Positions 9,318 to 17,771 of a DNA stretch of 25,233 nucleotides are shown piece after piece. The DNA comes from DIGJ01 sp036658435. Lineage in GTDB: Bacteria; Bacillota; Clostridia; Lachnospirales; Lachnospiraceae. The position numbers were made by a program, and so were the translations under genes. Positions within the stretch are counted from its first letter, which is position 1. Each line of letters begins with the position of its first letter. The notes under the pieces were generated by a model, which was not told the DNA's origin, did no database searches, and saw nothing but the letters and a program-made list of their open reading frames with translations. The DNA is taken from assembly GCA_036658435.1 (NCBI GenBank), contig JAVXEO010000032.1, positions 1 through 25,233 of the forward strand, given 5' to 3'.

Positions 9318-9527
9318 TTACCGAAAATTTACAGGATTTAACTTTAATTTATCCCATGGATTTTCATCCTTTTTTTCAACAGGTTTTAATTTCTCCAATG
9401 ATTTTTCAGGGTCTGCCTCCAGTGTGCCGGTTGCACTAATATATTGATCTTCTTCTTTTTTTACTTCTTTTTCTCCCATTTTCATTTCCTGCGCCAGTTG
9501 TCCAATCAAATCTTTTTTATTATCCAT
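9318..9527 (-). CDS. Small charged protein of unknown function (69 aa)
   Basis: I do not recognise this family. The 69-aa product is very rich in Lys and Glu, has no Cys, and shows no signal peptide or membrane segment. It begins MDNKKDLIGQLAQEM and ends in a Trp/Asn/Pro-containing tail (NPWDKLKLNPVNFR). The N-terminal half could form an amphipathic helix (residues 3-27); the rest looks disordered. Evidence that it is real: a GGAGG Shine-Dalgarno at 9535-9539, 7 nt from the ATG; a consensus promoter 35-63 nt upstream of the ATG; and a perfect terminator just after the stop. An in-frame upstream extension to 9614 is rejected because it would run through that promoter. It sits between rpoC and topB. 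A cytoplasmic role is inferred only from the absence of export signals. Confidence 0.8.
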   Translation of the reverse strand: MDNKKDLIGQLAQEMKMGEKEVKKEEDQYISATGTLEADPEKSLEKLKPVEKKDENPWDKLKLNPVNFR

Positions 9528-9561
9528 TTGAATACCTCCGCCAATATTTATCACTATTTTT

Positions 9562-9590
9562 ATTATATCCACTTTTATACAGACGGTCAA
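9562..9590 (-). promoter_or_regulatory. Consensus sigma-A promoter of the 69-aa gene
   Basis: On the minus strand TTGACC (9585-9590), a 17-nt spacer and TATAAT (9562-9567) make a near-perfect housekeeping promoter. Transcription would start near 9555, giving a leader of about 28 nt with GGAGG. The -35 box lies inside the first unit of the tandem repeat described next. Confidence 0.85.
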
Positions 9591-9674
9591 GAATGAATTC
9601 TTCCTGAGTTTCATGATATGAGTTGTTCCTGAGTTTCAAGAATGAATTGTTCCTGAGTTTCATGGGAGTTTTGG
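9588..9674. repeat. 24/25-bp tandem repeats abutting a promoter
   Basis: The core TTCCTGAGTTTCA occurs at 9601-9613, 9626-9638 and 9650-9662, with steps of 25 and 24 bp. The connecting segments are alternately similar: AAGAATGAATT at 9589-9599 and again at 9638-9648, and TGATATGAGTTG between them. The array starts in the -35 box of the downstream promoter and ends near 9674, before the rpoC terminator. The spacing is about 2.3-2.4 helical turns. It may be a set of binding sites for a regulator or a decayed intergenic repeat family; the sequence alone does not decide. Confidence 0.8.
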
Positions 9675-9700
9675 GATCTGTCTGTTCACAGGCTTCTTTC

Positions 9701-9750
9701 ATACAAAACAGGTGGGACTTTCCATAAATAAAAGGTCCCACCTGTTGTAT
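9701..9750 (-). terminator. Terminator after rpoC
   Basis: ACAGGTGGGACTTT (9708-9721) pairs with AAAGGTCCCACCTGT (9731-9745) with a single bulged base. The stem can extend through ATACAA/TTGTAT after a 2-nt bulge. On the minus strand the stem is followed by TTTTGTATG, a short U-run. It begins 4 nt after the rpoC stop codon and closes the rpoBC transcript. Confidence 0.8.
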
Positions 9751-9754
9751 TGTT

Positions 9755-12700
9755 TTATTTTTCGTTCAAAACTTCTTCGGTTATGTTCTCGTCGACTTCC
9801 ATTTCTTCCATGATTTCTACATCCTCTATGTCTTCCATAGTCTTTGTATCTTCCACGTCTTGGATTTCGTCAGGGAAATTCATTTCCATTACTTCATCGC
9901 TGTCTAGTTGAACATTGCGGTATCTTTTCATTCCGGTTCCTGCAGGAATCAATTTACCAATAATTACATTTTCTTTTAAACCAATCAATGGATCAATTTT
10001 TCCTTTAATAGCCGCTTCGGTTAATACCTTTGTTGTCTCCTGGAAAGAAGCAGCGGATAAGAAGGAGTTCGTGGCAAGTGCTGCCTTGGTAATACCAAGC
10101 ATAACCTGCTTTCCATCGGGGATTTCTTTGTTTTCTCCCTCTAATCGTTCTATCTCATCATCAAAATCAAGGGTATCTATAAGTGTTCCAGGTAAAAATT
10201 CAGAATCTCCATTGTTCTCAATACGAATCTTCTTAAGCATCTGGCGTACAATCACTTCAATATGCTTATCATTAATTTCTACACCCTGAAGACGATAAAC
10301 TCGCTGAACCTCCTGAATCATGTAATCTTGTACCGCACGAACGCCTTTGATTTTAAGAATATCATGTGGGTTTACACTACCTTCTGTCAGTTCATCTCCC
10401 GGTTCTAATTCCTGTCCATCCATAACTTTAATTCTGGAACCATAAGGAATTAGGTATGCCTTTGATTCTGCCGTTTCCTTATTGGTTACAATTACTTCTC
10501 GTTTCTTCTTTGTATCGCTAATCATAACCGTTCCGCCAAACTCTGCAATAATTGCAAGACCCTTTGGCTTTCTGGCTTCAAAAAGTTCCTCTACACGAGG
10601 AAGACCCTGTGTGATATCATCACCGGCTACACCACCGGTATGGAAGGTACGCATGGTAAGCTGTGTACCCGGCTCACCAATGGACTGGGCTGCAATAATA
10701 CCTACAGCCTCTCCTACTTGTACTGCTTCACCGGTTGCCATATTGGCACCATAACATTTTGCACAAACTCCGATATGAGAGCGACAGGTAAGAATCGTAC
10801 GAATCTTAACGGTTGCCTTCTCTTCTGCATCCAAAATAGCCTTTGTATTTACAATACGCATTGCACGTTTTGGTGTAATCATATGATTTGCCTTTACAAT
10901 AACCTCTCCCTTGTCATCCTTAATTGTTTCACAAGAATAACGTCCGGTAATTCTCTCTTCCAAGCCTTCAATTACTTCTTTTCCATCGGTAAAGGCTTTA
11001 ATCCACATACCCGGAATTTCATTTTTGGCAGCTCCGCAATCTACTTCACGAATAATCAAATCCTGTGATACATCCACCAGACGACGGGTTAGGTAACCTG
11101 AATCGGCAGTACGAAGTGCCGTATCTGAAAGTCCCTTACGAGCACCATGGGCTGAAATAAAGTACTCCAATACATCCAGTCCTTCACGGAAGTTTGACTT
11201 AATTGGAAGTTCTATGGTTCTACCGGATGTATCTGCCATCAAACCACGCATACCGGCAAGCTGTTTAATCTGTTTATCGGAACCACGGGCTCCGGAATCT
11301 GCCATCATAAAGATATTATTATATTTATCCAGTCCGGAAAGAAGAGCTTCCGTTATCTCATCATCGGCCAGTTTCCAGGTCTCAATTACTGACTTATATC
11401 TTTCTTCTTCGGTGGTAAGTCCACGGCGGAAGTCTCTTGCAATCCGTTCCACGGTAGCTTCTGCCTGGGCAATTATTTCTTTCTTCTGAGGTGGCACTGT
11501 CATATCAGAAATAGAAACTGTCATGGCCGCTCTTGTGGAATATTTATATCCCAAAGATTTAATTGCATCTAAGGTTTCTGCTGTTCCCGTTGCTCCATGT
11601 GTATTGATACATTTTTCAAGAATTTGTTTTAGCTGTTTCTTACCAACATGAAAATCAATTTCCAGTTTCAAATAGTTTTCCGGATTGGTACGGTCTACAA
11701 ATCCTAAATCCTGACTAATAATTTCATTAAAAATAAAACGTCCCAGAGTAGATTCAATAATTCTCGATTCCTTCTCACCCTGTGCATTAACGCCATATCG
11801 ACGAACTTTAATCCTGGCATGAAGGGTAACTGCTCCATTTTCATAGGCAAGAATCGCTTCATTTACGCTCTTATAAAAGGTGTTTTCTCCTAAGTCTCCC
11901 GGTCTTTCCTGGGTCAGATAGTAAATACCAAGAACCATATCCTGAGAAGGAACGGCAACCGGACCACCATCGGATGGTTTCAGCAGGTTGTTTGGTGAAA
12001 GCAGTAAAAACCGGCATTCTGCCTGTGCTTCTACGGAAAGAGGAAGATGTACTGCCATCTGGTCACCATCAAAGTCTGCATTAAATGCGGTACATACCAA
12101 TGGGTGAAGCTTAATTGCCTTGCCCTCTACTAAAATAGGTTCAAATGCCTGGATGCCAAGTCTATGAAGTGTCGGCGCACGGTTTAGCATAACCGGATGC
12201 TCCCTGATTACTTCTTCTAGCACATCAAACACTTCGTTTTGTACTCTTTCCACCATCTTCTTAGCCGATTTAATATTATGTGCAATTCCCTTTGCCACCA
12301 ATTCTTTCATAACAAACGGTTTAAATAATTCAATTGCCATCTCTTTCGGAAGACCACACTGGTAAATCTTAAGTTCCGGTCCTACTACGATAACGGAACG
12401 TCCGGAATAATCAACACGTTTACCAAGCAGGTTCTGACGGAATCGTCCCTGTTTACCCTTTAACATGTCAGAAAGAGATTTTAATGCACGGTTTCCAGGT
12501 CCAGTTACCGGTCTACCTCTTCTTCCATTATCAATAAGCGCATCGACCGCTTCCTGAAGCATTCTCTTTTCGTTACGAACAATAATATCCGGTGCTCCTA
12601 AATCCAGCAATCTCTTTAAACGATTATTTCTGTTAATAATCCTACGGTATAAATCATTCATATCCGAAGTAGCAAAACGTCCTCCATCCAGCTGAACCAT

Positions 12701-13444
12701 AGGACGAATATCCGGAGGAATTACCGGTACTACCGTAAGAACCATCCAATCCGGTCGATTTCCGGATTCACGGAAGGCTTCTACCACTTCCAGACGTTTA
12801 ATAATTCTGGCTCTCTTTTGTCCGGTAGAATCTTTCAAATCTTTCTTTAGTTCTGCGGAATCTTTTTCTAAATCAATATTTTTCAGCAGTTCCTGAATGG
12901 ATTCTGCACCCATTCCTACACGGAACCGTGTGGTATATTTTTCTCTGGCTTCCTGATATTCTTTTTCATTTAATACCTGTTTGTATTGAAGATCGGTATC
13001 TCCTTTGTCAAGAACAATATACGACGCAAAATATAATACTTTTTCCAATGTTCTAGGAGAAAGGTCTAAGATTAGACCCATTCTGCTTGGAATTCCTTTA
13101 AAATACCATATGTGGGATACCGGAGCTGCAAGTTCAATGTGACCCATTCTTTCACGGCGGACACTGGACTTGGTTACTTCCACCCCGCATCGGTCACAAA
13201 CTACGCCCTTATAGCGAATCTTTTTGTATTTACCGCAGTGACATTCCCAGTCTTTTTGTGGTCCAAATATTTTTTCACAGAAAAGACCATCTTTTTCAGG
13301 CTTCAAGGTTCTATAATTAATTGTTTCCGGTTTCTTTACTTCACCTCGGGACCATTCTCTGATCTTTTCCGGGGAAGCAAGGCAAATCTTAATCGCATCA
13401 TAGGTTAAATGTTTTTCTTCATTTACTGTGTTAAGTTCTGGCAT
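9755..13444 (-). CDS. rpoC: DNA-directed RNA polymerase subunit beta'
   Basis: Beta' subunit of RNA polymerase, 1,229 aa, which carries the catalytic Mg2+ of the active centre and contacts DNA and sigma factor. The N-terminal zinc ribbon is visible (CHCG...CDRCGVEV, about residues 68-88). The invariant NADFDGD motif gives metal ligands D457, D459 and D461. The second zinc site (CRSHIGVCAKCYG) and the trigger-loop/bridge region (MADSGARGS..., GLMADTSG) are intact. The last 40 or so residues form a strongly acidic tail (DVEDTKTMEDIEDVE... to VLNEK). The start ATG has GAAGGGAG about 9 nt upstream and lies 18 nt after rpoB, so the two genes are translated from one mRNA. A terminator follows directly; the rpsL/rpsG genes usual after rpoC in many Firmicutes are not here. 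Confidence 0.98.
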   Translation of the reverse strand: MPELNTVNEEKHLTYDAIKICLASPEKIREWSRGEVKKPETINYRTLKPEKDGLFCEKIFGPQKDWECHCGKYKKIRYKGVVCDRCGVEVTKSSVRRERMGHIELAAPVSHIWYFKGIPSRMGLILDLSPRTLEKVLYFASYIVLDKGDTDLQYKQVLNEKEYQEAREKYTTRFRVGMGAESIQELLKNIDLEKDSAELKKDLKDSTGQKRARIIKRLEVVEAFRESGNRPDWMVLTVVPVIPPDIRPMVQLDGGRFATSDMNDLYRRIINRNNRLKRLLDLGAPDIIVRNEKRMLQEAVDALIDNGRRGRPVTGPGNRALKSLSDMLKGKQGRFRQNLLGKRVDYSGRSVIVVGPELKIYQCGLPKEMAIELFKPFVMKELVAKGIAHNIKSAKKMVERVQNEVFDVLEEVIREHPVMLNRAPTLHRLGIQAFEPILVEGKAIKLHPLVCTAFNADFDGDQMAVHLPLSVEAQAECRFLLLSPNNLLKPSDGGPVAVPSQDMVLGIYYLTQERPGDLGENTFYKSVNEAILAYENGAVTLHARIKVRRYGVNAQGEKESRIIESTLGRFIFNEIISQDLGFVDRTNPENYLKLEIDFHVGKKQLKQILEKCINTHGATGTAETLDAIKSLGYKYSTRAAMTVSISDMTVPPQKKEIIAQAEATVERIARDFRRGLTTEEERYKSVIETWKLADDEITEALLSGLDKYNNIFMMADSGARGSDKQIKQLAGMRGLMADTSGRTIELPIKSNFREGLDVLEYFISAHGARKGLSDTALRTADSGYLTRRLVDVSQDLIIREVDCGAAKNEIPGMWIKAFTDGKEVIEGLEERITGRYSCETIKDDKGEVIVKANHMITPKRAMRIVNTKAILDAEEKATVKIRTILTCRSHIGVCAKCYGANMATGEAVQVGEAVGIIAAQSIGEPGTQLTMRTFHTGGVAGDDITQGLPRVEELFEARKPKGLAIIAEFGGTVMISDTKKKREVIVTNKETAESKAYLIPYGSRIKVMDGQELEPGDELTEGSVNPHDILKIKGVRAVQDYMIQEVQRVYRLQGVEINDKHIEVIVRQMLKKIRIENNGDSEFLPGTLIDTLDFDDEIERLEGENKEIPDGKQVMLGITKAALATNSFLSAASFQETTKVLTEAAIKGKIDPLIGLKENVIIGKLIPAGTGMKRYRNVQLDSDEVMEMNFPDEIQDVEDTKTMEDIEDVEIMEEMEVDENITEEVLNEK

Positions 13445-13462
13445 TCAAGACACTCCCTTCTA

Positions 13463-16400
13463 TTATTCAATTTCATCATCATCATCAAGAACCGCAACTT
13501 CTTCAAACTCATCAAAGATGACTTCGTCATCCAGATTTTCTGCGTCCGTTTCTCTAAATCCTGCATTTTCAAAGGATTCGTTGTTACCAAATCCAAAGTT
13601 CACGTCTTCTCCTTCAATCAATGGAGTTAATTCTTCATCGCCATATTCAATATTTTCTGTCATTTGAACTTCATTACCATCTTCATCTAAAACGGTAACA
13701 TCCAGAGCAAGAGACTGCAATTCTTTCAAAAGTACCTTGAAGGATTCCGGAATGCCCGGTTCTGCAATATTTTCACCTTTAATGATTGCCTCATACGTCT
13801 TAACACGTCCAACTACATCATCCGACTTAACGGTAAGTATTTCCTGAAGCGTATACGCTGCACCATAAGCTTCCAGTGCCCAAACTTCCATTTCTCCAAA
13901 ACGCTGTCCACCAAACTGAGCTTTTCCGCCTAAAGGCTGCTGTGTAACTAAGGAGTAAGGGCCGGTAGAACGTGCATGAATCTTATCGTCTACCAAATGG
14001 TGAAGTTTCAGGTAGTGCATAAATCCTACGGTTACAGAACCATCAAAGTATTCTCCTGTTCTTCCGTCACGAAGCCGCACTTTACCATCTCTATTAATAG
14101 GAACTCCAGCCCACTGTTTACGGTACTCCTGATTTTCCAGCAGGTACTGCATCAGTTCCGGATCCAAAACGTCTTTATATTTTGCCTCAAACTCGTCCAA
14201 TGGACTGTTTGCATAGTCATTTGCAATTTCCAGAGTATCCATGATGTCATACTCATTCGCCCCATCAAATACCGGTGTGGATACATTGAATCCCAGTACC
14301 TTTGCCGCTAAGGATAAATGTATCTCCAATACCTGACCAATGTTCATACGGGAAGGTACGCCCAAAGGATTTAATACAATATCAAGAGGTCTTCCGTTTG
14401 GCAGGAATGGCATATCTTCTGCAGGTAATACACGGGAAACAACACCCTTATTACCATGACGGCCTGCCATCTTATCTCCAACCTGAATCTTTCTCTTCTG
14501 TGCAATGTAAATGCGTACGGACTGGTTTACTCCAGGAGATAATTCATCTCCATTTTCTCTTGTGAATACTTTAGCATCTACAATAATTCCAAACTCCCCA
14601 TGAGGTACACGCAGAGATGTGTCACGAACTTCCCTTGCCTTTTCACCAAAAATAGCGCGCAGCAAACGTTCTTCCGCTGTAAGTTCCGTCTCTCCTTTCG
14701 GAGTTACTTTACCAACCAGAATATCCCCGGCACGAACTTCTGCACCAATACGAATAATTCCTCTTTCATCCAAATCTTTTAATGCATCATCCCCTACACC
14801 TGGAACGTCTCTTGTAATTTCTTCCGGCCCCAGTTTGGTATCTCGTGCTTCTGCTTCATATTCATTAATATGAACGGAAGTATACACATCTTCCTGTACC
14901 AGTCTTTCGCTGAGAAGTACCGCATCTTCATAGTTGTAGCCTTCCCACGTCATAAAGCCGATTAGAGGGTTCTTTCCAAGGGCAATTTCTCCACCGGAAG
15001 TAGACGGACCATCTGCAATGACCTGTCCGACCTTGACTTCTTCGCCTTTTATAACGATTGGTCTCTGGTTCATACAAGTTCCCTGGTTACTTCTTGAGAA
15101 CTTTTCTAATTTATAGGAATCTTTTGTTCCATCATTATTTTTAATAACAATTTCATTGGATGCTGATTTATATACCACACCGTCCTTCTTTGCAATAACA
15201 CAGTTTCCTGAGTCAATTGCCGCCTTTAATTCCATACCGGTACCTACAACAGGTGCTTCTGTTACAAGAAGGGGCACGGCCTGACGCTGCATGTTGGACC
15301 CCATAAGGGCACGGTTTGCATCATCATTTTCAAGGAAAGGAATCATCGCTGTAGCAACGGAAAATACCATTTTAGGAGAAACGTCCATTAAGTCAATCTT
15401 CTTTTTCTCAAATTCTGAGGTCTCTTCACGGAAACGTCCGGATACATTGTTATGAACAAAATATCCATTGTCATCCAATGGTTCGTTGGCCTGGGCAACT
15501 ACAAATTTGTCTTCTTCATCTGCGGTTAAATAAACCACTTCATCAATTACTCTTGGATTAACCGGATCGGTTTTATCTACTTTACGATAAGGAGCCTCAA
15601 TAAATCCATATTCATTAATTCTTGCATAGGAAGCAAGAGAGTTAATCAGACCAATGTTTGGGCCTTCCGGAGTTTCAATTGGACACATTCTTCCATAATG
15701 AGAATAGTGTACATCTCGAACCTCAAATCCGGCTCTATCTCTGGACAATCCTCCCGGTCCCAATGCAGATAAACGTCTCTTATGAGTTAACTCACCAAGA
15801 GGGTTATTCTGATCCATGAACTGTGACAGCTGGGAACTTCCGAAGAATTCCTTTACGGCTGCCGTTACCGGTTTAATATTGATTAAGGACTGTGGAGAAA
15901 TTCCTTCAATATCCTGTGTTGTCATTCTTTCCCGAACGACACGCTCCATTCTGGAAAGTCCAATACGATACTGGTTCTGCAGTAATTCACCAACGGCACG
16001 AATTCTACGATTTCCCAAATGGTCAATATCATCTGCGTTTCCGATTCTGTATTCCAGATGTATGTTGTAATTAATGGATGCAAAAATATCCCAGGTAGTA
16101 ATATGTTTTGGAATTAATTTGCTGATGTTTTTCTTGATTGCTTCTTTTCTTTCTTCTATATCACTGTAATTATCTAATATATATTTTAGTGCAAAGTAGT
16201 AAACATCTTCCGTAATTCCAAGTTCTTCTTTATTTACATCCATAAAGCTGTTCAAATCTACCATACGGTTTGATATCACTTTAACTTTTCGGTCTTCTTC
16301 CTCTATCCATACAAAAGCAGCTCCTGTATTCTGAATCTGTATGGCTATGTCTTCCGTAATCCGAATTCCGGTTTCTGCTATAATTTCTCCGGTTTCCATA

Positions 16401-17362
16401 TCAATCACGTCTTCTGCAAGCTTGCATCCTGTAATACGATTCTTTAGTGCCAGCTTCTTATTAAACTTATAACGTCCTACCTTGGCAAGGTCATATCTTC
16501 TTGCATCAAAGAACATGCTGCGAACTAAGCTTTCCGCACTGTCTACAGAAAGAGGTTCTCCCGGACGGAGTTTCTTATATAATTCCAAAAGGCCATCCTG
16601 ATAATTATCAGCGGAGTCTTTCTGAATACTTGCTAAAATCTTTGGTTCTTCTCCAAAGAATTCTGTAATCTGGCTATTGGTTGCACTGTGAATCTCTTCA
16701 TCAATATTCCAGCCTTTGTTGGGATCTGCACTGTAATCATATACACTATGGTCTAATGCACGAATCAGCACGGTTACAGGTACTTTTCTATTTCTATCCA
16801 CACGTACATAAAAAATATCATTGGAGTCTGTTTCATATTCCAGCCACGCACCACGATTAGGAATCACGGTTGCGGAAAATAGTTCCTTACCTATCTTATC
16901 ATGGCCAATTGCATAGTAAATTCCGGGGGATCGAACCAACTGGCTAACAATTACACGTTCTGCACCATTAATTATAAAAGTTCCTGTTTGTGTCATTAAT
17001 GGAAGATCACCCATAAAAATATCATGTTCTGTAATTTCTTCTGTCTCTTTGTTACGAAGTCTTACTTTTACTTTTAGTGGAGCCGCATACGTTGCATCTC
17101 GTTCCTTACATTCTTCAATTGAATACTTTACATCATCTTCACAGAGTACAAAGCTTACAAACTCCAAACTCAGGTGTTCACTGTAATCTTCAATTGGAGA
17201 AATGTCTTTAAAAACTTCATTAAGTCCTTCTTCTAAGAACCATTTGTAAGATTCTGTCTGCACTTCAATCAGATTTGGCATTTCCAAAACTTCTTTTTGA
17301 CGTGAATAACTCATTCTTACACCGTTGCCAATTTTAATTGGACGAATTCTGTTTTTTTCCAT
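13463..17362 (-). CDS. rpoB: DNA-directed RNA polymerase subunit beta
   Basis: Beta subunit of RNA polymerase, 1,299 aa from the chosen ATG. A GTG four codons further up (17374) is in frame but overlaps the AAGGGG Shine-Dalgarno at 17374-17379, so the ATG at 17362 (11 nt from that site) is preferred. The rifampicin pocket reads GSSQLSQFMDQNNPLGELTHKRRLSALGPGGL in two overlapping blocks, with wild-type residues D517, H527 and S532 (E. coli D516, H526, S531), so susceptibility at this site is expected. The conserved PIETPEGPNIGLINSLA, the GRHGNKGV active-site region and the C-terminal HHLVDDKIHARSTGPYS motif are intact. The last 60 or so residues are a very acidic extension ending in a run of Asp/Glu, beyond the conserved core. 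It is the first gene of the rpoBC operon, with its own promoter 130-180 nt upstream. Confidence 0.98.
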   Translation of the reverse strand: MEKNRIRPIKIGNGVRMSYSRQKEVLEMPNLIEVQTESYKWFLEEGLNEVFKDISPIEDYSEHLSLEFVSFVLCEDDVKYSIEECKERDATYAAPLKVKVRLRNKETEEITEHDIFMGDLPLMTQTGTFIINGAERVIVSQLVRSPGIYYAIGHDKIGKELFSATVIPNRGAWLEYETDSNDIFYVRVDRNRKVPVTVLIRALDHSVYDYSADPNKGWNIDEEIHSATNSQITEFFGEEPKILASIQKDSADNYQDGLLELYKKLRPGEPLSVDSAESLVRSMFFDARRYDLAKVGRYKFNKKLALKNRITGCKLAEDVIDMETGEIIAETGIRITEDIAIQIQNTGAAFVWIEEEDRKVKVISNRMVDLNSFMDVNKEELGITEDVYYFALKYILDNYSDIEERKEAIKKNISKLIPKHITTWDIFASINYNIHLEYRIGNADDIDHLGNRRIRAVGELLQNQYRIGLSRMERVVRERMTTQDIEGISPQSLINIKPVTAAVKEFFGSSQLSQFMDQNNPLGELTHKRRLSALGPGGLSRDRAGFEVRDVHYSHYGRMCPIETPEGPNIGLINSLASYARINEYGFIEAPYRKVDKTDPVNPRVIDEVVYLTADEEDKFVVAQANEPLDDNGYFVHNNVSGRFREETSEFEKKKIDLMDVSPKMVFSVATAMIPFLENDDANRALMGSNMQRQAVPLLVTEAPVVGTGMELKAAIDSGNCVIAKKDGVVYKSASNEIVIKNNDGTKDSYKLEKFSRSNQGTCMNQRPIVIKGEEVKVGQVIADGPSTSGGEIALGKNPLIGFMTWEGYNYEDAVLLSERLVQEDVYTSVHINEYEAEARDTKLGPEEITRDVPGVGDDALKDLDERGIIRIGAEVRAGDILVGKVTPKGETELTAEERLLRAIFGEKAREVRDTSLRVPHGEFGIIVDAKVFTRENGDELSPGVNQSVRIYIAQKRKIQVGDKMAGRHGNKGVVSRVLPAEDMPFLPNGRPLDIVLNPLGVPSRMNIGQVLEIHLSLAAKVLGFNVSTPVFDGANEYDIMDTLEIANDYANSPLDEFEAKYKDVLDPELMQYLLENQEYRKQWAGVPINRDGKVRLRDGRTGEYFDGSVTVGFMHYLKLHHLVDDKIHARSTGPYSLVTQQPLGGKAQFGGQRFGEMEVWALEAYGAAYTLQEILTVKSDDVVGRVKTYEAIIKGENIAEPGIPESFKVLLKELQSLALDVTVLDEDGNEVQMTENIEYGDEELTPLIEGEDVNFGFGNNESFENAGFRETDAENLDDEVIFDEFEEVAVLDDDDEIE

Positions 17363-17508
17363 TGATGTTTTCACCCCTTGATATATTCTAGCGCATAGCG
17401 CCGATTTACGTGTTTCGTTTAAATTCTTCTTTACACTTGGTTTTCTCTATGTTATAATCACACTACAAAGTAATTTATTGCGTAGAGCTCCATAATAGTG
17501 CATTTTTC

Positions 17509-17537
17509 ATCTTAACACAAGGCACTGTGGCTGTCAA
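17509..17537 (-). promoter_or_regulatory. Consensus promoter of rpoBC with long leader
   Basis: TTGACA (17532-17537), a 17-nt spacer and TAAGAT (17509-17514) form a strong sigma-A promoter on the minus strand. The transcript would start near 17502 and have a leader of about 140 nt before rpoB. The leader holds a small GC-rich hairpin (GCGC-TAT-GCGC near 17390-17402) close to the Shine-Dalgarno and a second TATAAC box near 17455. I see no known riboswitch or L10-type leader fold, but cannot exclude one by eye. Confidence 0.85.
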
Positions 17538-17556
17538 GCGCCTTTTTTTATGTCTG

Positions 17557-17578
17557 AAACCCCATTTCTATGGGGTTT
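17557..17578. other. Short GC-capped hairpin upstream of the rpoB promoter
   Basis: AAACCCCAT (17557-17565) pairs perfectly with ATGGGGTTT (17570-17578) around a 4-nt loop. A T-rich stretch follows on the plus strand (TTCTATATTTAG), so it would end plus-strand, antisense transcription across rpoB. On the minus strand it lacks a U-run and sits 20 nt before the rpoB -35. Its role is open. Confidence 0.5.
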
Positions 17579-17625
17579 TCTATATTTAGTCCCGGTAATA
17601 TTTTCCTTTTTCTCACGGTTAGTAA

Positions 17626-17678
17626 AAAGAAAACAAACATAGTCTTTAATATTATTTTATACTATGTTTGTTTTCTTT
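17626..17678 (-). terminator. Strong terminator after the M14 carboxypeptidase gene
   Basis: AAAGAAAACAAACATAGT (17626-17643) and ACTATGTTTGTTTTCTTT (17661-17678) form a perfect 18-bp stem with a 17-nt AT-rich loop. On the minus strand a U-run (TTTTTAC) follows. It separates the carboxypeptidase transcript from rpoBC. The sequence from 17679 to 17771 is AT-rich spacer with no visible gene. Confidence 0.85.
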
Positions 17679-17771
17679 AATTTATTTTCGTTTTTTGATT
17701 CAAGTAAATATTTTTCGTTATTTTTAGTCTTCTACTTTTTGTTGTTTTTTTTCTACATATGGTAATAAAAA

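Noticed and set aside
9528..9614. N-terminal extension of the 69-aa gene
   Set aside because: The extension spans the consensus promoter, whereas the ATG at 9527 has a well-placed GGAGG.
9588..9674. CRISPR array
   Set aside because: Only three short cores with similar, not unique, 11-12 bp connecting segments; no cas genes nearby.
9520..9741. 73-aa minus-strand ORF with repeated KLRNNS motifs
   Set aside because: Its repeats come from the 24/25-bp DNA repeat, and it runs through the rpoC terminator and the small-gene promoter. It has no Shine-Dalgarno.
14302..14565. Plus-strand ORFs opposite rpoB and rpoC (also 9915-10289, 10640-11068, 13976-14311)
   Set aside because: They are antisense shadows of highly conserved coding sequence without ribosome-binding sites.
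15780..15850. Rifampicin-resistance change in rpoB
   Set aside because: The positions matching E. coli D516, H526 and S531 are wild type.
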